Assembly (NCBI RefSeq): GCF_009857595.1 | Contig: NZ_WWCU01000001.1 | Span: 62,001 to 126,000, forward strand | Direction: 5' to 3' | From: Pseudoduganella aquatica | Lineage (GTDB): Bacteria > Pseudomonadota > Gammaproteobacteria > Burkholderiales > Burkholderiaceae_D | DNA: 64,000 nucleotides | Part shown: positions 7,845-16,421 of the stretch, one piece after another | Layout: the number at the start of each line of letters is the position of its first letter | Position numbering within the stretch: the stretch's first letter is position 1 | Made by a program: the position numbers and the translations under genes | The notes under the pieces: generated by a model | Told to the model about the DNA's origin: nothing | Database searches by the model: none | What the model saw: the letters and a program-made list of their open reading frames with translations, nothing else

Positions 7845-9655
7845 ACTGCCTCCGTGCGGGTGTGCAGCCAGGCCAGCGCATCGCCGGACAGGTGCGGGGC
7901 CAGGCGCTGGCGCACCGTGGCGTGATAGTCGTTGAGCCAGGCGCGCTCGTCCTCGCGCAGCAGCGCGTGGTCCAGGCAGCGCGTGTCGATGGGGCACAGG
8001 GTCAAGGTTTCGAAGCGCAGGAAGGGGCCGAATTCACCGCTTTCCGCCGGCTGGTTCAGCACCAGGTTCTCGATGCGGATGCCCCAGCTGCCCGGCCGGT
8101 AAATGCCGGGTTCGATGGAGGTGATCATGCCGCTCTCCATGGCCGTGTGCGGCTCCGGCATGGCGGACGGCGAAATCGACTGCGGGCCTTCATGCACGTT
8201 CAGGAAGAAGCCCACGCCGTGGCCGGTGCCGTGGCCGAAATCGATGCCGGCAGCCCAGATCGGCGCGCGCGCAATCGCGTCCAGCATGGGCGACTTGGTG
8301 CCTTGCGGGAACCTGGTGGCGGACAGCGCGATCATACCCTTGAGCACCAGCGTGAAGTCGCGCCGGTGCTCGGCCGTGATGGCGCCCACCGGCACCACGC
8401 GCGTGATGTCCGTGGTGCCGCCCAGGTACTGGCCGCCGGAATCGATCAGCAGCAGGCCGTCGCCCTCGATCACCGCATGGCTGGCCTCGGTGGCACGGTA
8501 GTGCATGATGGCGCCGTTGGACTTGAAGCCGGCGATGGTGCCGAAGCTGGGGCTGACAAAATGCGGACGGCGCGCGCGGGCGGCGGTGATGTGGGTGTTG
8601 ATGGCCACTTCGGTCAACGGTTCGCGCTGCGGATCGGCCAGGGTGTGCTCCAGCCAGCAGAAGAATTCGCACAGCGCCGCACCGTCCTGCTCCATGGTGG
8701 CGCGCACGTGCGCGGCTTCGGCGTCGGACTTGCGGGACTTGGCCAGCGTGGTGGGATTCACCGCTTCCAGCACCGCCACTTTTGCGGGCAGCGCCTGGCG
8801 CGTGCCGTGGGTGACGCGGCGCGGATCGAGCAGCACAGTGCCGTCCGCAGGCAGCGCGGCCAGCGCGGCGGCGAACGCGCCGTAAGGGGCCAGATCCACG
8901 CCTTCCTCCGCCAGACACGCGGCCAGCCCGGGCGGCACCTTGCCTTCGGCCACGAATAATGTGGCGCGTACCGGACCGATGAGGGCGTGTGCCAGGAAAA
9001 CCGGGTTGTAATTCACGTCCGCGCCGCGCAGATTGAACAGCCAGGCGATGTCGTCCAGCGTGGAGATCACGTGGTGGCGGGCGCCGAGGCGCGACATGGC
9101 CGCGCGCAGGTCGGCCAGCTTGCCGGTGCGGCTCTTGGTGGCGTAGGGCGGCAGCAATTCATAGACTTCCGCCGTTGGCAAGCTGGGCCGGCCGTGCCAG
9201 ATGTCGTTCAGCAGGTCGCGGTCCGTGCGCAGCGCGACTTTCTTGGGCGCCAGTGCCTGCTCCAGCAGGCGCGCCACGGCCAGGCCGAGCACCGCGCCGT
9301 CCACCGCCACGGTCTGGCCGGGTTTCATGTTCTCGGCCAGCCAGTCCACATACTGCACGCTGGCGCCGGACGCAATTTTCATCAGCTGTATGGTGGAGCC
9401 AGCCAGCTCGGTCTCGGCCTGGGTCCAGTAGCGGCCGTCGGTCCACACGCCGGCAAAATCGGCCGTGATGATGAAGGTGCCGACCGAGCCGGTAAAGCCC
9501 GACAGCCATTCGCGGCCCTGCCAGTGCTGCGGCAAATATTCGGAGAGGTGCGGATCGGCGGACGGCACCATGAAGGCGTCTATCCGCCGGTCGCGCATGG
9601 CCGCGCGCAATGCGGCAAGGCGGCCAGCGATGGTGGAAAGGTCTGAGTTGGGCAT
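7841..9655 (-). CDS. Aminopeptidase P family protein (Xaa-Pro aminopeptidase, M24B)
   Basis: Cytoplasmic metallopeptidase that removes an N-terminal residue preceding proline. The 604 residues form two creatinase-like N-terminal domains and a C-terminal pita-bread catalytic domain, the long three-domain form. The five metal ligands are visible: two Asp in L-L-I-D-S-G-G and G-T-T-D-I-T-R, His in G-H-G-T-G-H-G-V-G, Glu in S-I-E-P-G-I-Y and Glu in G-I-R-I-E-N-L. I place the start at ATG 9655 (MPNSDLS); a TTG two codons upstream is possible. It heads a run of genes toward the DUF2520 gene. Confidence 0.94.
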   Translation of the reverse strand: MPNSDLSTIAGRLAALRAAMRDRRIDAFMVPSADPHLSEYLPQHWQGREWLSGFTGSVGTFIITADFAGVWTDGRYWTQAETELAGSTIQLMKIASGASVQYVDWLAENMKPGQTVAVDGAVLGLAVARLLEQALAPKKVALRTDRDLLNDIWHGRPSLPTAEVYELLPPYATKSRTGKLADLRAAMSRLGARHHVISTLDDIAWLFNLRGADVNYNPVFLAHALIGPVRATLFVAEGKVPPGLAACLAEEGVDLAPYGAFAAALAALPADGTVLLDPRRVTHGTRQALPAKVAVLEAVNPTTLAKSRKSDAEAAHVRATMEQDGAALCEFFCWLEHTLADPQREPLTEVAINTHITAARARRPHFVSPSFGTIAGFKSNGAIMHYRATEASHAVIEGDGLLLIDSGGQYLGGTTDITRVVPVGAITAEHRRDFTLVLKGMIALSATRFPQGTKSPMLDAIARAPIWAAGIDFGHGTGHGVGFFLNVHEGPQSISPSAMPEPHTAMESGMITSIEPGIYRPGSWGIRIENLVLNQPAESGEFGPFLRFETLTLCPIDTRCLDHALLREDERAWLNDYHATVRQRLAPHLSGDALAWLHTRTEAV

Positions 9656-9716
9656 GAGCAAAGTGAAGCTGTCGACTTGGCTCTATCATACTCCGCAGCA
9701 AGCTTTGATGTAGACC

Positions 9717-9995
9717 TCAATGCAAGGTACGGCGCTCGCCCGGATAAGTCATGCCGGGCTCAAGTTCGGGGGCGCGGCGGCGGTCCTCGCCGGGCCAGCC
9801 GCTCAGCTCGCTGCGCCCGGTCGCATCCGGGGCTGGCAGCAGACGGGGCGTCTCTTTATGATGGGAGAGGAGGTAGTAGCCAGCCAGCGCCAGCCCGGCC
9901 ACGCCCACCACGCGCATCACCCCCCACCGCGCCACGGCCGCCGTAGCGCCGCGCAACAACATCATTTCGCCGATCCGGCGTGCCAGGGTATCCAT
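9717..9995 (-). CDS. Hypothetical single-pass membrane protein, 92 aa
   Basis: A short protein with a basic N-terminal segment, one hydrophobic helix (V-V-G-V-A-G-L-A-L-A-G-Y-Y-L-L, about residues 30-44) and a Pro/Arg-rich polar tail. ATG 9995 is preferred over the upstream in-frame start because it has a strong ribosome site (GGGAGGG) eight bases before it. I do not recognise a family. It has its own upstream region and converges on nothing; the aminopeptidase gene lies downstream on the same strand. Confidence 0.6.
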   Translation of the reverse strand: MDTLARRIGEMMLLRGATAAVARWGVMRVVGVAGLALAGYYLLSHHKETPRLLPAPDATGRSELSGWPGEDRRRAPELEPGMTYPGERRTLH

Positions 9996-10237
9996 GCTCT
10001 TGCCCTCCCATAACAGGTGAGTGATACCCACAGCTTATACCAAGTGTCCGCAATGCAGTGTTATGCCACTAACACTGCCGGCAGCCCGAACCGTGCAAAG
10101 CTTGCGCTTGGCCAATCAGCCTGCCGCCAGCTGGTGTAATCATTGCTCAGCTTGTTCAACCCTGCGCGCGCCGCTATATTGACCATGATTGCTACCTTCC
10201 GGCACTAAGGTTGGCGGAAATTTCTAGTGGGGCACAA

Positions 10238-10510
10238 ATGGAAATGTACGATCCGCCATCGCCCGGGGAGTTCATCAATACAGTGTATTTGGAGCCAGCC
10301 GGTCTGAGCTACATTGATTGCGCACAATCTTTAGGGCTGCCGCCCTCTACGCTAGAGCAAATTCTCGACGGCAGCCAGAGCATTACGCCTGAACTGGCAG
10401 AAAAGCTGTCGCATGGGCTAGGCAGCTCGCCGGAGAGCTGGCTGCGGATGCAGGAGGTTTATGACGCTTGGCAGCGGAGGATTTCTGTCGCGGGAAATGT
10501 TGTCAAATGA
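10238..10510 (+). CDS. HigA-type XRE family regulator (no toxin partner visible)
   Basis: A 90-residue protein with the HigA/VapI layout: N-terminal P-P-S-P-G-E-F-I, then an HTH (Y-I-D-C-A-Q-S-L-G-L-P-P-S-T-L-E-Q-I-L-D-G) and an S-P-E-S-W-L-R-M-Q tail. In toxin-antitoxin loci this protein neutralises HigB and represses the operon. The upstream 240 bp contain no higB-like frame and the downstream gene encodes a membrane protein, so it is an orphan regulator. ATG 10238 was chosen; a TTG at 10211 is also in frame. Confidence 0.75.
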   Translation: MEMYDPPSPGEFINTVYLEPAGLSYIDCAQSLGLPPSTLEQILDGSQSITPELAEKLSHGLGSSPESWLRMQEVYDAWQRRISVAGNVVK

Positions 10511-10522
10511 TAATATCGTGGC

Positions 10523-10804
10523 ATGCACACATCTAAGAAATTCCTCCTCGCCGGTATCACCCTGCTGCTGATAGGCGCAATTTTTGATCTGTTTTCGGGA
10601 CTGAGCAGCGGCAATATCACGGAGCTGCTGACCAGCGCCGGATTTTTCGCCATGGCGGGCTCGTATGTGTTGAACTGGCCCAAGGCGCAGCCTGCCGGGC
10701 AGCCGCTCGCGCTGTACAAGCCGAACAAGGCCTCTCTCGCGCTGTCGCTGCTCGGAACAGTGCTGCTGGTGGTGGCCTTCGGCCTTCGGCGCGGCTGGTT
10801 TTAA
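10523..10804 (+). CDS. Hypothetical small membrane protein, 93 aa
   Basis: A 93-residue protein with three hydrophobic helices (about residues 7-26, 34-52 and 70-88) and a basic interhelical loop (Y-K-P-N-K-A). No conserved family is recognised. It starts 12 bp after the HigA-type gene and may be cotranscribed with it. Its 3' end overlaps the convergent Crp-type gene by four bases. Confidence 0.6.
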   Translation: MHTSKKFLLAGITLLLIGAIFDLFSGLSSGNITELLTSAGFFAMAGSYVLNWPKAQPAGQPLALYKPNKASLALSLLGTVLLVVAFGLRRGWF

Positions 10805-11496
10805 GCCTCGGGCGCTTCGAAGCGCCGCAGCCCTTCCAGGTCGAGGATGCGGATGCCGCCGTAGTCCAGGCGCAGCAGGCCCTGCTTCTCCAGCACCTGC
10901 AAAGCCTGGTTGGCGCGCTGGCGCGACGCGCCCGACAGCAGGCCGATTTCCTCCTGGGAAATCTGCACCAGCTTCTCGATCCCCGGATACAACAGCGAGT
11001 TGAACAGCCCCGCCAGGCAGCGCGCCACGCGCGTGTCGATGTCGAGCAGGCGGTCGTTTTCCACCATGCCGATGAACTGCCCCAGCCGCTCATTGAGCTG
11101 CATCAATAAAAAGCGTGTAAACGGTAGACTCGTTTCCAGCAGCCAGTTAAAAGTATCGGCCGGCATGCGTGCGATGCGGCTGTCGCGCAGCGCCATGGCG
11201 TCGTATTTGCGTGGCTCGTTCTTCAGCAGGGAGCCTTCGCCGAACCAGCCTCCGGGCGGTACGCCGGTGAAGGTGACGCTTTTGCCGGACGGCGAAAAAT
11301 TGTTCATCTTCACCATGCCGGCAATGATGCCCACCCAGTTGTCGACCACCTCGCCTTTTCGGCACACAAAGCCGCCTTTCGGCACGAACGTCTCGTAAGT
11401 GTCGGCTTCCACCCGCGCCATTTGCTCGGGCGTGAGCGCCTGCGCCCAGATGGCCGAGCGCAGCGCTTCTTTAAGGGTGGGTGGCTTGTTTGTCAT
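10801..11496 (-). CDS. Crp/Fnr family transcriptional regulator
   Basis: A 231-residue DNA-binding regulator: cyclic-nucleotide-binding-like jelly roll (about 25-140, with G-G-W-F-G-E-G-S-L-L), a dimerisation helix, and a winged HTH at 155-225 (I-S-Q-E-E-I-G-L-L-S-G-A-S-R-Q-R-A-N-Q-A-L). There are no FNR-type N-terminal iron-sulfur cysteines. The cNMP-contacting residues of CRP are only partly kept, so the effector is uncertain. It diverges from the CoA-ligase/ABC-transporter operon and is the obvious candidate to control it. There is no clear Shine-Dalgarno; a TGTTGC/GCAACA palindrome sits directly before the ATG. Confidence 0.9.
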   Translation of the reverse strand: MTNKPPTLKEALRSAIWAQALTPEQMARVEADTYETFVPKGGFVCRKGEVVDNWVGIIAGMVKMNNFSPSGKSVTFTGVPPGGWFGEGSLLKNEPRKYDAMALRDSRIARMPADTFNWLLETSLPFTRFLLMQLNERLGQFIGMVENDRLLDIDTRVARCLAGLFNSLLYPGIEKLVQISQEEIGLLSGASRQRANQALQVLEKQGLLRLDYGGIRILDLEGLRRFEAPEA

Positions 11497-11511
11497 TGTT
11501 GCATAGCAACA
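11497..11511. promoter_or_regulatory. Palindrome abutting the Crp-type gene start (candidate autoregulatory site)
   Basis: TGTTGC-ATA-GCAACA, perfect 6-bp arms, begins one base upstream of the regulator's ATG on the minus strand, where a ribosome site would normally be. A bound dimer, or an RNA hairpin, here would block expression of the regulator. A second loose inverted repeat, TTGTC-N8-GACAA, lies at 11528-11545. Which of the two is bound by the regulator is not known. Confidence 0.4.
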
Positions 11512-11527
11512 TCAAAATATGGATGAA

Positions 11528-11557
11528 TTGTCACCGAAAAGACAACCTGTGTATAAA
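11528..11557 (+). promoter_or_regulatory. Sigma-70 promoter for the CoA-ligase/Liv transporter operon
   Basis: TTGTCA at 11528-11533 and TATAAA at 11552-11557 with an 18-bp spacer, about 75 bp upstream of the GTG start of the acyl-CoA ligase. The inverted repeat TTGTC-N8-GACAA at 11528-11545 covers the -35 and the spacer, a position suited to repression by the divergent Crp-type regulator. Confidence 0.5.
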
Positions 11558-11633
11558 ACGCGAGCTACTATCATCACACACATCGAAGAAAAGGCACACC
11601 CCTCGCTCGCAACGAGTCACGAAGGAGACAAAG

Positions 11634-13577
11634 GTGCAAAAAGATCTGGACACATTCCCGCGCCGCTTGCTGCAGCATGGGAAAGCGAGAGCGCACAAGC
11701 CTGCGTTCCGCGAAAAATACTTGGGCATCTGGCAGACCTGGACCTGGGGCCAGGTCAACGAGGAAGTGCGCGCCCTGGCCTGCGGCCTGGCTGCGCTCGG
11801 CTTTGAACGCGGCATGAACCTGGCCGTGATCGGCGACAACCGTCCGCGCCTGTACTGGTCCATGCTGGCGGCCCAATGCCTGGGCGGCGTGCCGGTGCCG
11901 CTGTACCAGGACGCGCCGGCCGCCGACATGGCCTATGTGCTGGAAAACGCCGAAATCCGCTACGCCATCGTGGAAGACCAGGAGCAGGTCGACAAACTGC
12001 ACGAGCTGGCCGAACTTTATCCCCACATCGAGCACATCGCCTACGACGACGAACGCGGCATGCGCCACTACACGCACAAGGAGCTGATCTCCTTCGCCAA
12101 GCTGCAGGAGCTGGGCCGCGACTACGACAAGGCCCATCCCGGCTTCTTCGACGCCGCCGTGCAGGCCGGCCAGTCCGGCGACACCGCCATCATCCTGTAC
12201 ACCTCCGGCACCACCGGCCGCCCCAAAGGCGTGTGCCAGACCCACGCGGCCTTTATCGAGGCAGGCGAAGGCGGCGTGACGTTCGAAAACCTCACCGACG
12301 ACGAAAACGTGCTGTCCTACCTGCCCATGGCCTGGGTGGGCGACTGCCTGTTCTCGGTGGCGCAGGCCATGGTGGCCGGCTTCACCGTGAACTGCCCCGA
12401 ATCGGGCGACACCGTGATGACGGACATGCGCGAGATCGGCCCCACCTTCTACTTCGCCCCGCCGCGCGTGTTCGAGAACATGCTGACCACGGTGATGATA
12501 CGGATGGAGGACGCGGGCGCCCTCAAGCAGCGCATGTTCCACTACTTTATGGACGTGGCGCGCCGCAGCGGCGCCGACATCCTGGACGGCAAGCCCGTGC
12601 CCACGGGCGAGCGCATCAAGTACGCGCTGGGCCGCTTCTTCGTCTACGGCCCGCTGAAAAATGTGCTGGGCATGTCGCGCGTGCGCGTGGCCTATACGGC
12701 GGGCGCCGCCATCGGCCCCGACCTGTTCCGCTTCTACCGCTCCATCGGCGTGAACCTGAAGCAGTTCTACGGCTCCACCGAGACCTGCGCCTACATCTGC
12801 CTGCAGCCGGACCGCAACATCAAGTTCGACAGCGTGGGCCTGCCCGCGCCCGGCGTGGAAGTGAAACTGGCATCCAACGGCGAGGTGCTGGTGAAGTCCG
12901 CCTCCACCATGCACTGCTACTACAAGCGCCCCGACGCCACCGCCGAAGCGCTGGACGAGCAAGGCTATTTCCACACCGGCGACGCGGGCGTGTTCGACAG
13001 CGAAGGCCACCTGAAGATCATCGACCGCGCGGCCGACGTGGGCAAGATGCAGTGCGGGACCATCTTCGCGCCCAACTACATCGAGAACAAGCTCAAGTTC
13101 TTCCCCTTCATCAAGGAGGCTGTGGCCTTCGGCCATGAACGCGGCCATGTGTGCGCCTTCATCAACATCGACATGGAAGCGGTGGGCAACTGGGCCGAAC
13201 GGCGCGGCATCGCCTACTCGGGCTACACCGACCTTGCCGGGCTGCCGCAGACCTATGAGCTGGTGCAGGAGTGCATCGAGAAGGTCAACGCCGACCTGGC
13301 CACCGAAGCGCTGATGGGCAACACGCAGATCAAGCGCTTCCTGGTGCTGCACAAGGAGCTGGACCCGGACGACGACGAGCTGACCCGCACCCGCAAAGTG
13401 CGCCGCAAATTCGTGGCCGAGAAGTACGCGGTGCTGATCGACGCGCTCTACTCCGGCAAGCCATCGCAATACATCGAGACGCAAGTCAAATTCGAGGACG
13501 GCCGCGTGGGCACGGCGGCCGCCGACCTGCGCATCCAGGACAGCAAGACTTACCCGGTCGTGGGTAAAGCCGCGTGA
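11634..13577 (+). CDS. AMP-dependent acyl-CoA synthetase (long-chain fatty acid CoA ligase-like)
   Basis: A 647-residue adenylate-forming enzyme that activates a carboxylic acid with ATP and CoA. Core motifs: Y-T-S-G-T-T-G-R-P-K-G (about 188-198), F-Y-G-S-T-E-T (about 378-384), G-Y-F-H-T-G-D-A-G and a late T-R-T-R-K-V-R-R. It resembles FadD15-type ligases. GTG 11634 was chosen because AAGGAG lies seven bases upstream; the open frame before it overlaps the promoter. It is the first gene of the Liv-type transporter operon and overlaps the tail of the next frame, which suggests that its acid substrate is what the transporter imports. The exact substrate cannot be read from sequence. Confidence 0.9.
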   Translation: MQKDLDTFPRRLLQHGKARAHKPAFREKYLGIWQTWTWGQVNEEVRALACGLAALGFERGMNLAVIGDNRPRLYWSMLAAQCLGGVPVPLYQDAPAADMAYVLENAEIRYAIVEDQEQVDKLHELAELYPHIEHIAYDDERGMRHYTHKELISFAKLQELGRDYDKAHPGFFDAAVQAGQSGDTAIILYTSGTTGRPKGVCQTHAAFIEAGEGGVTFENLTDDENVLSYLPMAWVGDCLFSVAQAMVAGFTVNCPESGDTVMTDMREIGPTFYFAPPRVFENMLTTVMIRMEDAGALKQRMFHYFMDVARRSGADILDGKPVPTGERIKYALGRFFVYGPLKNVLGMSRVRVAYTAGAAIGPDLFRFYRSIGVNLKQFYGSTETCAYICLQPDRNIKFDSVGLPAPGVEVKLASNGEVLVKSASTMHCYYKRPDATAEALDEQGYFHTGDAGVFDSEGHLKIIDRAADVGKMQCGTIFAPNYIENKLKFFPFIKEAVAFGHERGHVCAFINIDMEAVGNWAERRGIAYSGYTDLAGLPQTYELVQECIEKVNADLATEALMGNTQIKRFLVLHKELDPDDDELTRTRKVRRKFVAEKYAVLIDALYSGKPSQYIETQVKFEDGRVGTAAADLRIQDSKTYPVVGKAA

Positions 13578-13591
13578 TCGAGGAGACCTCC

Positions 13592-14404
13592 ATGCAAATG
13601 AACGAACCCGACGCGCTGCTGCGCGCCACGCGCCGTATCGGCCCCGTGATCCTGGACCTGAAGAACATCTCGCTGTCCTTCGGCGGCGTGAAGGCGCTCA
13701 CCGACATCTCCTTCGACGTGCGCCAGCATGAGATCCGCGCCATCATCGGCCCCAACGGCGCGGGCAAAAGCTCCATGCTGAACGTGATCAACGGCGTGTA
13801 CCGCCCGCAGCAGGGCGCCATTATCCACAAGGGCCAGCAGCGCAAGGGCATGGATTGCTACGGCGCCGCCAAGTCCGGCATCGCGCGCACCTTCCAGAAC
13901 ATTGCCCTGTTCAAGGGCATGACGGTGCTGGACAACATCATGACCGGCCGTAACCTCAAGATGAAGTCCAACTTCCTGATGCAGGCCCTGTACTGGGGAC
14001 CGGCGCGGCGCGAGGAAATTGCGCACCGCGTGAAAGCCGAGGAGATCATCGACTTCCTGGAGATCCAGGCCATCCGCAAAACACCGGTGGGCCGCCTGCC
14101 CTACGGCCTGCAGAAGCGCGTGGAGCTGGGCCGGGCGCTGGCCGCCGAACCCGAGATCCTGCTGCTGGACGAACCCATGGCCGGCATGAACGTGGAGGAA
14201 AAGCAGGACATGTGCCGCTTCATCCTCGACGTGAACGACCAGTTCGGCACCACCATCGTGCTGATCGAGCACGACATGGGCGTGGTGATGGACATCTCGG
14301 ACCGCGTGGTGGTGCTGGACTACGGCAAAAAAATCGGCGACGGCACGCCGGACGAAGTGCGCAGCAACCAGGACGTGATCAACGCTTATCTCGGCACGCA
14401 TTAA
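13592..14404 (+). CDS. livG: Branched-chain-amino-acid-type ABC transporter ATPase (LivG family)
   Basis: A 270-residue ATPase of the Liv importer class. It has Walker A G-P-N-G-A-G-K-S-S at 53-61, a Q-loop in R-T-F-Q-N-I, an ABC signature variant L-P-Y-G-L-Q-K-R-V-E-L (not LSGGQ, as is common in LivG), Walker B L-L-L-D-E-P and E-H-D-M as the switch. The C-terminal I-N-A-Y-L-G is typical of LivG. ATG 13592 is favoured by a GAGGAG site; a GTG at 13574 overlaps the ligase stop and could also serve. It works with the two permeases and LivF-type ATPase encoded downstream. Confidence 0.93.
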   Translation: MQMNEPDALLRATRRIGPVILDLKNISLSFGGVKALTDISFDVRQHEIRAIIGPNGAGKSSMLNVINGVYRPQQGAIIHKGQQRKGMDCYGAAKSGIARTFQNIALFKGMTVLDNIMTGRNLKMKSNFLMQALYWGPARREEIAHRVKAEEIIDFLEIQAIRKTPVGRLPYGLQKRVELGRALAAEPEILLLDEPMAGMNVEEKQDMCRFILDVNDQFGTTIVLIEHDMGVVMDISDRVVVLDYGKKIGDGTPDEVRSNQDVINAYLGTH

Positions 14405-14415
14405 GGGGCTGCACC

Positions 14416-15318
14416 ATGAATATCAGTTTTTTCTTTGAAGTGCTGATCGGCGGCCTGCTGTCCGGCGTGATGTATGCGCTGGTGGCGATCGGCTTTGTGC
14501 TGATCTACAAGGCTTCCGGCGTGTTCAACTTCGCGCAGGGCGCCATGGTGTTCTTCGCCGCGCTCACCTGCGTGGGCCTGATGGACAAATTCGGCTTCTC
14601 GCTATGGCTGGCGATACCGGCCACGGTGGTGGCCATGATCATCCTCGGCCTGCTGATCGAGCGCGTGGTGCTGCGGCCTTTGGTGAACCAGCCCGAGATC
14701 ACGCTGTTCATGGCCACCATAGGCCTGGCGTTCTTCATCGAGGGCCTGGCGCAGCTGATGTGGGGATCGCAGGTGCACCGCCTGGAACTGCCCATCGAGG
14801 ACGTGCCGCTGCAGTTCCTGCTCGATAAATTCAACATCATCGTGTCGCAGTTCGACGTGACGGCGGCCATGGTGTGCGGCGTGATGGTGCTGGTGCTGTC
14901 GCTGGTGTTCTCCAAGACCAAGGTGGGCCGCGCGCTGCGCGCCGTGGCGGACGACCACCAGGCCGCGCTGGCGGTGGGCATCCCGCTGCAACGCATCTGG
15001 GGCATCCTGTGGGCAGTGGCGGGCATGGTGGCGCTGGTGGCGGGCCTGCTCTGGGGCGCGCGCAACGGCGTGCAGTTCGCGCTCACCTTCATCGCGCTGA
15101 AAGCCTTGCCGGTGCTGATACTGGGCGGCTTCACCTCGGTGCCGGGCGCCATCGTCGGCGGGCTGATTATCGGCGCGTCCGAAAAACTGGCCGAGGTCTA
15201 TATCGGCCCCATGGTGGGCGGTGGCATCGAGGGCTGGTTCCCTTACGTGCTGGCCCTGCTGTTCCTGCTGGTGCGGCCCGAGGGCCTGTTCGGCGAAAAA
15301 ATCATCCGCAGGATCTGA
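14416..15318 (+). CDS. livH: Branched-chain-amino-acid-type ABC transporter permease (LivH family)
   Basis: A 300-residue inner-membrane permease with about eight helices. LivH signatures: G-L-L-S-G-V-M-Y-A-L-V-A-I-G-F-V-L-I-Y-K-A-S-G near the N-terminus, F-A-Q-G-A-M, E-R-V-V-L-R-P-L, and the cytoplasmic R-A-V-A-D-D-H-Q-A-A coupling segment. It ends with L-V-R-P-E-G-L-F-G, typical of the family. The ATG lies 11 bp after the livG stop. The frame is open far upstream, but that region is inside livG. Confidence 0.93.
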   Translation: MNISFFFEVLIGGLLSGVMYALVAIGFVLIYKASGVFNFAQGAMVFFAALTCVGLMDKFGFSLWLAIPATVVAMIILGLLIERVVLRPLVNQPEITLFMATIGLAFFIEGLAQLMWGSQVHRLELPIEDVPLQFLLDKFNIIVSQFDVTAAMVCGVMVLVLSLVFSKTKVGRALRAVADDHQAALAVGIPLQRIWGILWAVAGMVALVAGLLWGARNGVQFALTFIALKALPVLILGGFTSVPGAIVGGLIIGASEKLAEVYIGPMVGGGIEGWFPYVLALLFLLVRPEGLFGEKIIRRI

Positions 15319-15329
15319 AAGGACACGCC

Positions 15330-16388
15330 ATGTTCTACCGTGAAGCAGGACAATTCAAGACCAGCTACCAGGCCGACGGCCAGATCTTCCCCATCCGCCA
15401 GGACCGCCTTGCGCTGGGCGCCACGCTGATCGTGGCGGTGGTGGCGCTGCCGCTGCTGGCCTCGCCCTATATGCTGTCCGCCATCCTGATCCCCTTCCTG
15501 ATTTTCGCGCTGGCCGCGCTGGGGCTCAACATCCTCACCGGCTACGCGGGCCAGCTCTCGCTGGGCACCGCCGCCTTCATGGCGGTGGGCGCCTTTGCCT
15601 CCTACAACTTCATCCTGCGCATTCCCGGCATACCGGTGCTGCTGGCCTTCGTACTTGGCGGCCTGTGCGCGGCCATGGTGGGCATCGCCTTCGGCCTGCC
15701 CTCGCTGCGCATACGCGGCTTCTACCTGGCCGCGTCCACGCTGGCGACGCAGTTTTTCGTGGTGTGGTGCCTCACCAAGATAGGCTGGCTGACGAATTAC
15801 AGCTCATCCGGCGTGATCACCGCGCAGAAAATGGAAATCCTGGGCTACGCCTTCGACACGCCGGCGCGCAAATACCTGCTGGTGCTGTTCGTGGTCGCCA
15901 TCATGGCGCTGCTGGCCAAGAACATGGTGCGCTCCAACGTGGGCCGCTCCTGGATGGCGATCCGCGACATGGACGTGGCGGCCGAAGTGATCGGCTTCCG
16001 CCCGCTGCGCACCAAGCTGATGGCCTTTGCCGTCAGCTCCTTCTACTGCGGCGTGGCCGGCGCGCTGTACGCCTTCGCCTACCTCGGCACGGTGGAGCCG
16101 GAAGCGTACAACCTGGACCTGTCGTTCCGCATCCTGTTCATGATCATCATCGGCGGCGTGGGCTCGATACTGGGCTCCTTCCTCGGCTCGGCCTTCATCG
16201 TGCTGCTGCCTGTGTTCCTGAATATCCTGGCGCACGGACTGGGGCTGCCCACCAGCGTGGCGTCCAATCTCGAGTTGATGGTGTTCGGCGCCCTCATCAT
16301 CTTTTTCCTGATCGTGGAGCCCCACGGTCTGGCGCGTTTGTGGCAAATCGGTAAAGAGAAACTGCGCCTGTGGCCTTTCCCGCACTGA
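15330..16388 (+). CDS. livM: Branched-chain-amino-acid-type ABC transporter permease (LivM family)
   Basis: A 352-residue inner-membrane permease pairing with the LivH-type protein. It has a soluble N-terminal stretch of about 30 residues, then about ten helices with the LivM pattern: L-N-I-L-T-G-Y-A-G-Q-L-S-L-G, L-R-I-R-G-F-Y-L-A-A, and R-D-M-D-V-A-A-E-V-I-G as the coupling helix. It starts 11 bp after livH with AAAGGA upstream. The E-P-H-G-L-A-R-L-W close to the C-terminus is family-typical. Confidence 0.93.
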   Translation: MFYREAGQFKTSYQADGQIFPIRQDRLALGATLIVAVVALPLLASPYMLSAILIPFLIFALAALGLNILTGYAGQLSLGTAAFMAVGAFASYNFILRIPGIPVLLAFVLGGLCAAMVGIAFGLPSLRIRGFYLAASTLATQFFVVWCLTKIGWLTNYSSSGVITAQKMEILGYAFDTPARKYLLVLFVVAIMALLAKNMVRSNVGRSWMAIRDMDVAAEVIGFRPLRTKLMAFAVSSFYCGVAGALYAFAYLGTVEPEAYNLDLSFRILFMIIIGGVGSILGSFLGSAFIVLLPVFLNILAHGLGLPTSVASNLELMVFGALIIFFLIVEPHGLARLWQIGKEKLRLWPFPH

Positions 16389-16421
16389 GCGCTTCCTACA
16401 ACAATTGGAGGAGACAAAACA

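Noticed and set aside
9996..10237. Possible higB toxin or small RNA before the HigA-type gene
   Set aside because: No frame with HigB features and no terminator-like hairpin is visible; I see nothing definite here.
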